Shown here piece by piece: positions 34,294 to 45,696 of a DNA stretch of 64,000 nt. Numbering within the stretch: position 1 is the stretch's first letter; each line of letters starts with the position of its first letter. The position numbers and the translations under genes were made by a program. The DNA is from Tausonia pullulans (Eukaryota > Basidiomycota > Tremellomycetes > Cystofilobasidiales > Mrakiaceae): the NCBI GenBank assembly GCA_951802195.1, contig OX637636.1:508501-572500 (forward strand), read 5' to 3'. The notes beneath the pieces were generated by a model. It had not been told where the DNA came from. It worked only from the letters and a program-made list of their open reading frames with translations, and ran no database searches.

Positions 34294-34972
34294 GATGGGA
34301 GAGAGAGGAAGAAGACCTTGCTGTATCGATTGATATGTATACTTGCATACCCACCTCAAACCCCTTCGCACTCTATAATACATCAATACAAACCACTCCT
34401 GCGCTTTCCATCCACCCCAGCCGTACTCTTCTTCGACTTCACGACCTATTCCCCAGCCTCCTCCTTCTCCCTCTGCATCTGCTTTTCCTTATCAGCCCTC
34501 TCTCAGAAGGCATCATCCTCTTCTCCCCTTCCGCGCTCTTCCTTCTCTTCACCCCCACTTCCTCCAGTCCTTGATGGAAACCCCTCCCCCCCCCAGTAAC
34601 CCCTCTGCCTCGCCCCGCCCCCCCCCCCCCCCCCCCCATCCAGCACCGCTCCGTCCCCACCTTGCAGGTCCGTCGCATACGCCGCCTTGATCCTCGCTAC
34701 GCACAAGGCGTGTGCTTCGCGGGCATCGATGGTGGGAGGGGGGAGGCGCAGTGCATGCCGATGGTGCATTCTTAGTCGAGGAGGGAATGGGTTGGGCACA
34801 ACGGGAGAACCATGTCCTCGGACAAGCCTGACAAAGGAGCGACAGGTTGTTCGTCCGCCGCAAACCAACTAGAGATCCTTGAGAGCCCAAAACTATGCCT
34901 TTTTTTTTTTTTGAAAAATAAAATGTTTCTAGAGTAGAGGATAGAAGAAAACTGTACAACCCCGAGAGAACA
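34294..34972. other. Convergent 3' flanks with C20 run
   Basis: Between the convergent Stealth-family and SPX-RING genes. Holds a 20-base C run (34,618-34,637) and an A/T-rich stretch with AATAAA (34,916-34,921). No gene. Confidence 0.6.
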
Positions 34973-37900
34973 TTACATGATCACACACTGCTCGTTCCCC
35001 CTCAAATCCTCGGCGTCCTCCTGCGCGACCTCGCGCTCATTCTCCTTCTGCTTGACCTTGACCTCACGCGGGAAGTACGTCTTCATGAACCTGGAGCACG
35101 GCGTCAGTAGTCGGTCGCTCAAGGGAGAAAAAAAAAAGTGAAGTGGACGGACTCCATAGCCGCCATATCGAGGTTGCCTGCGAGGAGAGGGGATAGAAAG
35201 CAGAGCTGATCAGCGCTAGATGGAGAGACGAGGACGAGAGAGCTGGAACGCACGACCGCTGGCACGAGCGAGGACTGGCGCACGGCAGAGTGGGCACTCA
35301 GTCTTTCCGCGGCGCTGCATTTTGGCGAGACAGCTGTGTAATGCAAAAACGTTTGATTAGTCAAAAGCTATGACTGCAAAAGAAGAGAAAGACAGCCACC
35401 CACCGAACGCAAAACAAGTGCCCACAATCCAGCCGGATCGGCTTGAATGCGATGCTCGTGCAGATGAGGCAGCTGTAGTCGTCCAGGCTTGGAATAATGG
35501 GCAAGAGCGTCTCGGTCAAGCAAGCGAGGAGGACGTGAGGGAGCGAGGCGTCGAAGAGAGTCCATGTCTTGATGTTGCCGTCGTCACCGCTGAGATTGCT
35601 GCTGCCGCTGGCCGTGAGCGATGAGACAACGAACTGCGGAAAGCCGGATGACGCAGTGAGGGCGGTGCCTGGGGAAGAACTCGGATGTCAATGAGCGGCA
35701 GGACCTGAGATGTGAGAAGGGACGGGACGAACGCTTGTCGTGCTTCTTGAGAATCTTGCGGGCGGCCTGGATGTTGGCCGTCTGGAACTTCTTGAGGTCG
35801 AGGAGCGTGAGGTTGAGCTGAAGAAAGGTGTTAAGCGCGGCTCGAGACTCGCGAGACTGTTCAAGGGGAAGAAGAGATATCAGCCTTTAGTCGTCTTCAT
35901 CTCCCTGCGAGTTGGCTGACCCTGAGCGTCCGCCTGTCTCCAAGCCCGCGCTTCGTCACCTCTCCCGCAAACGCCTTGAGTCGCCTTTCCGCCTCCTCAA
36001 TCGGTCTCTCCCCACGGTCCCTCTCCGCCCCACTCTCGAAGATTTCTGCCTCGATCCAAAGCGTGAAGACCTCCCTCCAGACATAGAGATCCGAGTGGCC
36101 GTCGCCCCCACCAAGGCCGAACTTGGCCGGTCGGAGTTTGCTGAACTTGCTGCCGCCTCCGACTGAGGAGGAGAGTCCTGCCGCAGGAGGATTGGCCGAC
36201 GCAGAGATGGCCGCGCAGAGGTGGGCGACCGTCTTGCGGAAGAGAGCCTGTTGGGTCCGCTGGAGCTTGTCGAGGGTAGTGAGAGCGTGGGTGAGGACAT
36301 TGAAGAACTTGATGGGGGGAGGGAGGATGGAGAATGCTCGCTTAATACAGTTTACACATAGAGAAAAAAAGGGGGGGAAGACTTAAGCACCTCGACGTCC
36401 GACGCCAGCTCAATGAAGAACTCCTGTTGAGGGAGGGACGACGCTGCCGGCGCACTGCTGATCGTTTCCTCCACGATCGCAGCTTCTCCCAAATCGAGAC
36501 TGTCAAGCCCGGCATCGTGCACGACGTCCTTCCCTCCGCCATTCCTATAAGAAAACGCCCCCTCCGGCGTCGACGGCTGGATCGCCAGCATCGGAATGAG
36601 CCTGCCAGGGCTCATCCCGAGCGCAGGTGAGAATCCTGGCGGGAGAACCTCATCTTCCTCGTCCTCGTCCTCATCCTCGTCCTCCAGCTTAAGCACGTCC
36701 ATAGAAGCCTCAGCTCCCTCAAGCGCCGCATCAGGAAGGTTTAGCGCTGGCGGACTACCCCCACTGCCACCCTCTGCCGCGCTCTCGCCATTCATCGTCG
36801 CACGGCCCTTCCCCTTGGTGATTCCACCAAGCCCCTCACCAGCGCCAGCCTGGAGCGCCCAGATCGGGCTCTTGACCGAATTGAAGAAGTACCTCGGAGT
36901 TGAGGCCATCAGCGGCTCGCTCGCTTCCGCCGGGTCGCCCTTTCCCGAGAAGGACTCGTCCCCTTCCCCAGCTCCGTCGTCGTCGACGGAGGAGAGTTCG
37001 GACGCCGCGGACGAGGCGGCATCATAGTCTCGGAATGATGGCGAGGTTGGCAGTGGCAGAGGCGGTATGAGCGACAGAAGGTGGGACGGAGCGGCGGGCG
37101 AGCTAGAGCCCGTGAGCATCGGGGTGGAATTGAGGTCTGGGGAGCCGGGCCGAGAGGGTGCTGGAGAAGGGGCACGTGAGGAGGGCGGGGAGGGGGAGGA
37201 GGCGTTCGAGGTTGGAAAAGAGGAGCTTCGTTGGGGCGCGGGCTGGCGCATCGGTGTCGCGCCTCCGGGGGATGCGAGAGGGACAAGTCGAAGTCGAGGG
37301 AGGGGGTTCTCGGAGGAGCCTGTCGAGCGAGCGAAGGGATGTCAGCTGTTTGTCTGAAGCAGGATATGTGACACGGTACAACATTTACCTGCTAGTTCAT
37401 ACTCGGCCATAAATCTGCCCCTGACCGCCACCCGCTCATGTTCATTCAACCCCGACTTCCTCCGCCTCGTCTCGCTAGCAGAGGAAGACGCATTGCTGCC
37501 CAACATCTCCTCAACCTCGCCGACGTCCTCCCTCGCAACGCCCTCGCCTCGGACGCGCACGCGGAACCGCTTGCCGTGCTCATCCGTCCACGTTCGGCTC
37601 GCCATGCCGCCCGCACGAGCGACTCCTGCACCACCGGCAGACCCAGGTCCATATTCCTGGTCGTCGTCCGAGGAGAACTCGAATTCGAGCTCCTGGTGCT
37701 CGTGCGGAAGCGCGGAGGGGCCCGCCTCGGACGACGCCGGCGAGATGGCGGACGAGAGGCCGCCGTTGGCTGGGGAAGACCCAGGCTCAAGCCCAGCACC
37801 GCCAGCTCCAGCATCCGAGGAGGAAGGTGAGGAGGACACGTCCGGTGGGTGGAGAAGTCGGTTCAGGACAGCCGGGTTGAGGCCGAGGGAGGAGAGCTCC

Positions 37901-38573
37901 TTGGAGACGTTCTTGATGAGCTTCTTGAGCTGCAATGAGTGAGGCAAGGTTGTCAGCCAGTGACTGAGTGGAGGGGGGGGGGGGGGGAGTGGAGGGGGAG
38001 GCGGCCTGGCCCGATTGCCCGCTAACGGCAGCATCCTCCTTCCGGTCACCAGTGTGCTGCGTGTCTTCTCCAGTGAGCAGACAGACTGTCGGCCTTGCAT
38101 GAGCAAAGAGAAAGAGCCCGCTCAAGACGAGCGAATCACAACAACGCAGTAGCTTCGCCACAACCCCACGTCGCTCCTCTAGCCGCGTCCACCACTTCGC
38201 CCGCGCCAGCATTAAGTGGTCCTCACATGTTTGTACTCAATAGCCGACTGCAAACAGAGCCAATGATATCATCAGCATAGTACTCATCCCTCTTGGGCAT
38301 GGCGGAGGGAAGGTAGGAAAGGGCCGCCCTCGCCAACCATGCATCCGACCAGCCAGTCTTCATGCGACTCACCTCTCTCCATTCAATCGGGAAGCCCGAG
38401 TTGTCAAGGATCCGAGCGTATTCCTAGAGCAAGCACATGCGAGTAGAGAGGAGGAAACCCCGTCAGCGGGACATGCAACGGATTAGCAACGAACGTAGGC
38501 TGGGCCCGTCGGTGGAGTAGTCGTTTGGAACGGCATGCCGGAGTAGACAAGGACGAACCTGGCTGTACTTCAT
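34973..38573 (-). CDS. SPX-RING E3 ubiquitin ligase with C-terminal CaaX box
   Basis: A phosphate-signalling type ubiquitin ligase, same architecture as plant NLA and fission yeast Pqr1: the SPX domain senses inositol pyrophosphate and the RING ubiquitinates targets such as phosphate transporters. The N-terminus is built from four small exons: MKYSQ / EYARILDNSGFPIEWRE / SAIEYKH / LKKLIKNVSKELSSLGL. A long Ser/Pro/Asp/Glu-rich insert splits SPX. The domain resumes at QEFFIELASDVE, FFNVLTHALTTLDKLQRTQQ and NLTLLDLKKFQTANIQAARK, then ILKKHDKRT. The RING is CLICTSIAFKPIRLDCGHLF then CVRCLAKMQRRGKTECPLC (C3HC4). The last exon reads FMKTYFPREVKVK.. and stops right after NEQCVIM, a CaaX box. The intron near 37,980 has a 15-nt sense C run. 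Confidence 0.92.
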
Positions 38574-39044
38574 GCTTGCGAGAGGGTGAGGGAATCAGCT
38601 GCGTGCTGGGAGGGCCATGAGCCGGGGCGATCAAGGGGGCAGCGGTCTGGGTGAGAGTCGGACTTGTCTCCATGCGCCCAGCGGGGTGGCTCGTTGGCTT
38701 GTCCGACAGCTGCTGCTCACGCCCCGCGCGGCCGTCTTCTGCGTCGTATATCCGCTGCGGATCCAACCCGAGCGAGAAGAGCGCGCACGTGGGAGGTCTA
38801 TTTCGGCCTCACATCCAAGTCATCCTTTCGCTAGCTCCCGCCTCTTTCTTCGAAGAAGGAGTGGCAGCTGGTCTTTCTACGGATCGAGAAGGAAGATGAG
38901 AAGAGACATTGAGCTGGGTATGAGCGCGCCAAATGCCCTCCCTCGCTTCATCAGCATAACCCGCGCGCGTGCGCGAGAACGCTGGGTCCGCTCGCTCGGT
39001 AAGTGGATTTTGGCGTGATGGGAGGAGGCCATAAGCTATACAAA
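38574..39044. other. 5' flank of the SPX-RING gene
   Basis: About 470 bases between two tandem minus-strand genes. No coding exon or clear regulatory motif recognised. Confidence 0.5.
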
Positions 39045-40928
39045 CTATCTCCTTCCTCGATCTTTTCGTGCATGTCGTAAAAGCCGCTCCTCCAGCTGCA
39101 GCCCAATGCAAGAACCAGTCCTTCGCTCCTTTGCCTTCGTCCAGTCCATCCTCCGCCAGGGCGGAACGGGATCAAAGCCGCGCCTACTCTCGACGTGCTC
39201 GTCCAATGCTCGCCTCGCCGGCTGGAGAACCTGTCAAGACGAGAGGCGTTCGATCAGTGAGTGACAAGGCACCTCGCTACGGAGCTTTCTCGCTCTACTC
39301 ACATTCACCCACACCCCCCACTCCTCGCCACTGGCAGCGAAATGGGCGATCACGCGCTGCTGATGACTCTCGGGCGAGTCGACCGCCGAATCGCACACGG
39401 GGCAGGAAGTCGTCAAGTGCGCCTCATAATTGCGTCGGACGAGGTCGTACACGCTGCGGAGCCTAGTGTATGAATAGGAGTGTCAGGGACAAGGCTGCAC
39501 GATCTCCGCCCTCCCCAGTAAACTCACTCGCTCACTTGACGTTGAAACTCGTCTCGTCGGATGGGGCCCACCTCCCCAACGCATCCTCCCAACCCTCACC
39601 GCCACCACCGCCGCCGCCGCCGTGGCCACCAGTCCCTGGCCCCCTCATCGACCCGCCCTGATGTATCGAAAGTCCCGCATTCCCGCTGTTGTTGTGATTC
39701 TGATCCAGAAGAGGTAATGGAGCGGGTGGAGGTGGCAGTGGAGGGAACCCTTGGTACACCGTCCCGATACGAGGGTTACCGCCGCTACCGACCATCCGCA
39801 TCGTCTCCCACCCTCCTCTCCCTCCCCCTCCCCCTGCCGCTGCTCCAACCTGCTGCTTCTGCTGCTGTTGTTGCTGAAGCTGTTGCTGGTGCTGATGCTG
39901 ATGCTGTTGCTGTTGCTGGTGTCCTCTCCCTGCGAGGCCCATCATGAAGTGCAGACCTGGCTCGGGCTGCGACAGGCTACTGTCGACGCCGCCACCGCTT
40001 CGATTGCCCCCGTCGCCGTTGGCGATGGAGGTCGTCTTCGTAGACGCAGACCCGGATGCCTGCGGCTGTGGCGGCGGTTGACGCGGATGCGGATGAGGTT
40101 GTAGATGTGGCTTGAACTGGGGCTGGGACTGCGATTGCAAGGGCTGCGGTTGAAAGGGCTGAGATTGCGAGGGCTGCTGCTGCTGCTGGGACTGTTGGGG
40201 CTGCTTCGACGTCGGCTGAGATTGATACTGTTGAGTTGTGGACGCCGACGCCGACGCCGACGCTCCTCCCCCAGCCTCCCCTTCCCCCTCCCCCTCCAAC
40301 ACCGCCGCCGCGACCCTCGGCTTCTTATTACTCGACCTCCCGTCGTTATCCTCCCCCGCCTCCCTCTTCGCCAGCATCTTGGTCCTCCGACGCGCGAGCG
40401 AGGCGAGCCCGTGGTCGAGCGAGTTCTTGGTGCGGAGGCCGTACCGGAGCTGCAAGCGTTCACGTCAGTGGAGGAAGGAGTGAAGAGACGAAAGTGGGGG
40501 GGAGGGACTGCACGAGAGCATACTGTTTGGAGAGGCAAGGGGAGAGGAAGATGGCTGCGTGAGCAAATGACGAGCGGCGGGAAACGGACGACGCGACGGG
40601 ACTCGACGCGTCGTCACCCATGAGAGCAAGGAGCGGGAAGAGTGGGAGTGAGAGAGAAAACACTCACACAGTTGCCGCAGAGCTCTTGGTCGTCAACCTC
40701 CTTGACTTTGTGGTACCAGTTTGGGCTGAGGGCACTGTAGTGTGGGGTTCAGGGTCAGAGAGGGCGAAAAGGGCTGGATATGGGAGGATGGCACGAACGC
40801 CTCGCAGTCTGCCGAACAGAAAGGATCAGCGTGAAATCTAAGGGTGAAGGAGAAAGCATGCACAACGTACTGAAGCAAGGCACTCCCTTGGGGTTCGGCC
40901 TCGTCTTGTCCTGGGTCTTGGGCGGCAT
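39045..40928 (-). CDS. GATA-type zinc finger protein with poly-Gln linker
   Basis: A probable transcription factor. Start MPPKTQDKTRPNPKGVPCF. The finger CFNCEAALSPNWYHKVKEVD..ELCGNC (C-x2-C-x20-C-x2-C) is assembled from three exons, one only 10 nt (40,808-40,799, giving NCEA), followed by LRYGLRTKNSLDHG and the basic tail SLARRRTKMLAKRE. Then comes a long Gln/Pro/His/Gly-rich segment with several Gln runs, typical of activation regions. The frame continues through an intron (gtgagcg..cactag) into LRSVYDLVRRNYEAHLTTSC with a CPVC pair and RVIAHFAASGEEWGVWVN, and a last exon ending RKDRGRR. An earlier stop at 39,532 applies if the last introns are not used. The finger identity is firm; the C-terminal exons are my model. 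Confidence 0.85.
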
Positions 40929-41203
40929 TGGCACGCGCGGGGGGGACGCTGGAGAACAGGTCGATGGGTTGATGATGATGATGATGGCGAGAGCGAGAGG
41001 GGCGGCGGAAAAGGCGGGGGGGAAGGCGACACGCGAGCGAGCGCTCCCACACTCGCCTCCTTGGCAACGAGCAAGTGATCAAAAGTACATGGGTTCGAAG
41101 ATAAGAAAGGTTTAGATCGTCAGAGCCCAGGACAGAAAGAAAATATAATAAGAAAGAAAAAACGAAAACCAGAACAAAGGTCTAGATCAAGAGACGCACG
41201 TCA

Positions 41204-44200
41204 TCATTCAACATCGAGCCCACCTCCTCCGTTCGCCAACGGGCTCGTCTTGCCCGCCCCAGCCGGCCCACCGACGACACTCCTGTGGCCATGCGGGCCA
41301 TGAGAGCCCGCTCCTCCGCCGGAGGACTCGCCTCCCTGCGCAAGGATGCTGTTAATGAGGCTCTCCCAGTACCGCGAGTCGGCCGGGTCGGAGCCTGCCG
41401 CTCCGCCTCCTGTCGCTCCTCCTCCTCCTCCTCCTCCTCCTCCTCCTCCTCCTCCTCCTCCTCCTCCTCCTCCTCCTCCGCCACCAAGGGTATCCATCGC
41501 CGCCGAGCTAAGTCCACCGAGGCCGGGCATCGATTGCAGGCCTCCACCGTTGCCGACGAGACCAAGCGAGGCAAGCCCGCCATCCATGGCTGATGACGAC
41601 GCCCCCGGCCAGCCTCCCAGGCCTCCACCCGTGAGGCCGCCAGCTCCGGCTCCCCCGCCACCATCGATGAGGTGGTTCAATCCACCTAGGGCCATGTTCC
41701 CTCCCGGAGATCTTGGTCCCCCACCGGCACCAAGGAGCGACCCCGAATTCGGGGCCGGGAAGATCTGCTCCTGCGTGCCCGAGACGGTGTCGAGCGAGAG
41801 ATTCTCCTGACACCACTGGTCGAGCAACGCCTGCGCCGACTCGTCCTCGAGGCTTGGGGGAGTGCTCGCGAGTCGACCGGACTCATCCCCTCGTTCGGTC
41901 TTGGATCCGTCGGGGAGGAGATGGGCCCAGTGCGGTTGAGGGCTCGAAAACTGTTGGCCGCCAGCGGCGCCGTTGCCTCCCCCATTCCCGCCGTTCGAAG
42001 CGGACCAGCTGGACCCGGCCCTCGAGCTCTGGGCGATTTCGTAAGGCGTCAGCGAGGCCTGCTGCTGCTGCGTCTTGGCCTGCCCCGCGAGTCCCAAGAG
42101 CGCATGGGCATGCGACTCGTGTTCCGTCGGGATGAGGTCATTGACACCGTGCGAGCCGTTGGCACCAACGCCGTTCTTCTGGTTGCCACGCTCGAGAAGC
42201 TGGGTGCATCGGTCGTGGAGGGTGACGATCTAGAGAAGAGGGCGAGTGAGCGGGGGATCCAAAGGATCAGACAGGGGAGAGGGCCACCCACAATGCTCCG
42301 CTCCTTGCGCGTCGTCTCATCGAACATCTCCGCTTGCGGGTGATCACTGAGGAACGTCGCGAGGATCCCACGCATCTCGGGTGCCTCGGGACCGTTCGGA
42401 TCAACGATGGCCGAGATACCGGCGATCACTGTAGAATGGAAGGGTCAGCCCTGTGTTTCACTCACGCATGGCAAGCCGCGCCCACTCACTCGCAGCGTTG
42501 AACTCCCGGAACTGGCCGCCCATGACCGCGGTGATCTCCGTCGGACAGTCCTTCTTGAACTGCTGACGAACGACAAAGTCCCGCTTGGCCGACTCGAAGC
42601 ACGCGTTCCTTGACACGAGGAACCGATCTGACTTGAGCTTCCTCAGCAACCACGGCCGGTGAAGCGTGATGCGGACGAAGAGAATTTCCGTGATGAGGAA
42701 GAAGCGGTGCATCGGCAAGAAGGCCGCCAGCACTTGGTCGAGCGTCTTGTCCGGGTTGTCCATCCTGTAATGGGGAGGGAGCGATTGGACAAACGCGTTG
42801 AGCTCATCATCGAGTTTGAGGACGTCAATGTAGTGTGAGGGCTCGACGAGTTGCTGGAAGTGGTGCGTAATCTTGCCGATGATGCGCGAGAGCGAGTGCC
42901 GGAGGACGCTGTACGTCATGATCGTCGGCTGATTGAGCGGCCGAGGCTCAGGGGCAACGCCGGGGACGAGCTCCGAGTCCTCGAGGTTGGAGGGTGGGAG
43001 AGTGTCGGTGTCTGTCGGAGGGTTGGGAGGGGGAGAGGGGGGGGGGACAACGTCAGAGAAGGATAGGACGAAGGAAAGAAGGCGGCGACTCACAGGCATC
43101 CGAGATGGCCGGAGGACGACCAAGGATGAGCGAGTACGTGCGGTCCGCGTGGTAGAGGTAGCTCCAAATGCGCCGTCGGTACTCGGTTTGGAAGGCGCTG
43201 GAAAGGAGATAGAGGTCAGCGAGTTGCCAGCCTTCTCGCCTTCGGTTTCAAGACTCACTCCAGTCCAAGCTTCGTGCCGTCCCGATGGAGGCCGATGGCC
43301 TGCGCCGTCCGGAGACTTGCTCCGAGTTGGCTCCAGCACTCCGTCAGTCGCCGGTCGTGGACCATGATAAGATATCGGGAGCTCTGCAAGCGAGAAAGGG
43401 GGGAAGCGTCTCAGTGAGGTGCTTGCGTTTGCGCGTCAGTGGCCAGACTCACGAGAAGTCGCGTCACGACGAGCTCGAGACTTTCGCTCTGGATCGCCGT
43501 GGCGATGAGGATACTTCGTCGTGAGCTCCAATAGTATCTCAGCGATGTGAGTCTTCTCGTCCGGTCGTCACCGCCAATGTGCTCCGGGGCGAGCCGAACG
43601 GCCGTCGCAAGGATGATAAAGACGAGCGGGAGGCACCGGACGTTGGCCGGATCGGTCCGAAGACCGTTAGCGTAAAGGGCTTCGTAGGCGGCTCGGAACA
43701 TCCCCTCGTGGATCGGGTAGCGAGTAAAGTTGATCTTGGCTGTTAAAAATAGCGCATTAGAACAGTTGAGAGTCGGAGAAAGGTGGGAGACACAAACAGA
43801 AAAACCAGTCGACGACTGAGAGCAAGAGCACGCAGACACTTCAGCTACATCGCTTAGCGATTCGTCCATCATAGCAGACTGAACCACGTACGGATGTTGG
43901 CAAAGTCCTTCGGCGGCAGCTCCTGGACGAGCTCCGCCACTTTTGTCGGCGAAACACCGCATTCAGTGATGAGCCTCTGGAGGTTCTCCGCTGGATTGGA
44001 GATGTCCTCGAGGTGGAGCTCGATTGTCGCGCTGTCCGCCTGGAGCTTCTCGAGGATGGGGGCCTCAGACATGGACCCGACGGCGCTCTGCTCACCACAC
44101 GCGTTCCATTGTCAGTTTCTCGACCCTCTGAATACACACACTAGAGAGCACGTGTGTACTCACGACGCCAAACCACTTTCCCTTCGTGAGTCTCCCCCTC

Positions 44201-45026
44201 CCGCGATCCTTCTCCTCCTCCCTCGTCTCCTCATCCTCGCTCTCCTCGCTCGCCCTCTCCTTCCCCTTCGCCGCCTGGTCCTTCGTCAGCGCGAAGGGGA
44301 ACCCAGGAGGAATGGGGTAATCTGGAAGTGAGTCGGGCAAGTTGTACTGCGGGAAGTGGATCGAGAGGATCTTTTCGAGCCGGAGGAGACGAGGGATGAG
44401 GTCGTCCTCGGGTTTGCCCGGGGCTGGTAGGAAGGACGCGCGTCAGACAGGAAGACGTAAGGAAGCTAACCGGAGAGCAGACGGACTGAAGGGGTGGCAT
44501 CGGTCAGGGACCTTGCGAGAGACACAGTGCTGGCTAGAGAAGGAGAAGGGGGAAGAGGAGGAGGCGGAGAGAGCGGTCGCAGCTGTGAGCAAGGGTTCCG
44601 GCGACGCGTTCTGCCCCAAGGGCTCGGGGCGTACCAAGGCACTTCACGGTTGCATTTTTGCTGCGGATTGAGATCAAGATGTCAGCAGCTGGGCCATGCA
44701 GGTCTTTGGAAGGCCAGCCAGGACGGCGACTGAGGGAGGTAGGGAAAAGCGTCAGTGTTGCGCACCAACCGAGCTTGCGCTGTCCGACCTTTCGCCTTTC
44801 CCCGAGCAAACAGAATACGAAGAGCCGGCACTCACCAAACCTTCCGCCTATGGCACTCTGAGCATGAGTAGCCCTTCTTCTTGCCATCGTCCCCACCGCC
44901 GTTAGGGTTGTCGTCGTCCTGGTCGTCATGAGAGACCATGGTCTTCTTGCGCTTCTTACTGGGACCCGCGACGGGCGAGGGCGCCGGCGAAGCCGAGCCG
45001 ACGCTCGGGTTGTAGCGCGAGCTCAT
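41204..45026 (-). CDS. Zn2Cys6 (GAL4-type) fungal transcription factor
   Basis: A binuclear zinc cluster regulator. The N-terminus MSSRYNPSVGSASPAPSP and a basic KKRKKT stretch precede the cluster YSCSECHRRK / QKCNREVPC / QHCVSRKVPDRC, six cysteines spread over three exons, the middle one 26 nt (44,660-44,635). A linker with RLLRLEKILS follows. The fungal-specific middle homology domain includes EGMFRAAYEALYANGL, LGASLRTAQAIGLHRDG, YRRRIWSYLYHADRTYSLIL and GRPPAISDAYTDTLPPSN. The C-terminus is Gly/Ser/Gln-rich with a run of about 22 Gly. The binding target is unknown. One intron has a 10-nt sense C run (43,037-43,046). Confidence 0.92.
41416..41479. repeat. (TCC)n trinucleotide repeat coding poly-Gly
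   Basis: About 21 near-perfect TCC/GGA triplets in the C-terminal exon of the Zn2Cys6 factor. They encode an uninterrupted Gly run and are likely length-polymorphic. Confidence 0.95.
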
Positions 45027-45696
45027 GTGAAGAGGGCAGGGGTGTGTGGCCTAGGTGGCAGCTGGCGCGGACTGGACTGTTGGTGAGAGAGCGCGCAGGG
45101 GGTCCGAGGGAGGCATGGACGGTCGAGAGAGAGGTCGAGTCAGGGTGGGGAAGGAGCGGGGGGGGCGAGTGCCGAGAGGACGGAGGAGGGGGGGAGGGAC
45201 GAAGGGAGAGAGAAGCCTGCTCTCCCGTTCCCTTCGTTGCTGCCCTCCTCCTCTCTCGCGACTAGTGGAGTTCATGCGAGAGCAGCAGGAAATGACGCAC
45301 TGTGCGTTGAACTGGGAGCGTGTTCCGGCGTAGCGGGCTCGGCCGAACCGCGTGGCGTGGTGGCTCGAGGGGAGGGAAGGCAAGGCGCTCTCGGGATGGC
45401 CGTCCGAAAAGAATTCGAGCCGACGAGAGGGAAGAGAAGGGGGAGGAGGGGGAAGGAAGGGGCAAGTCGGTGGGCGGAAGGGAGCCTCGCGTAGGCTTCA
45501 TTTCACCTGGCAACCAGCCCCCATTTGCACATCGAAGACAAGGACAGATTGTCACTCGCGGACGATCCCGGCTCGCAGTCGACAAGCAGTGAGCACGTGG
45601 AGGGAGGTCCTTCGCGCGCGCGGTCGTCCCACGCCTATGCACAACGGCCATGACCATCCAGTACCCCGAAAGAAGAAATTCAAGCAGGCCTGTCTC
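45027..45696. other. 5' flank of the Zn2Cys6 factor
   Basis: Very purine-rich on the plus strand (GGGGGAGG type stretches from 45,150 to 45,480). No gene supported despite overlapping open frames. Confidence 0.5.
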
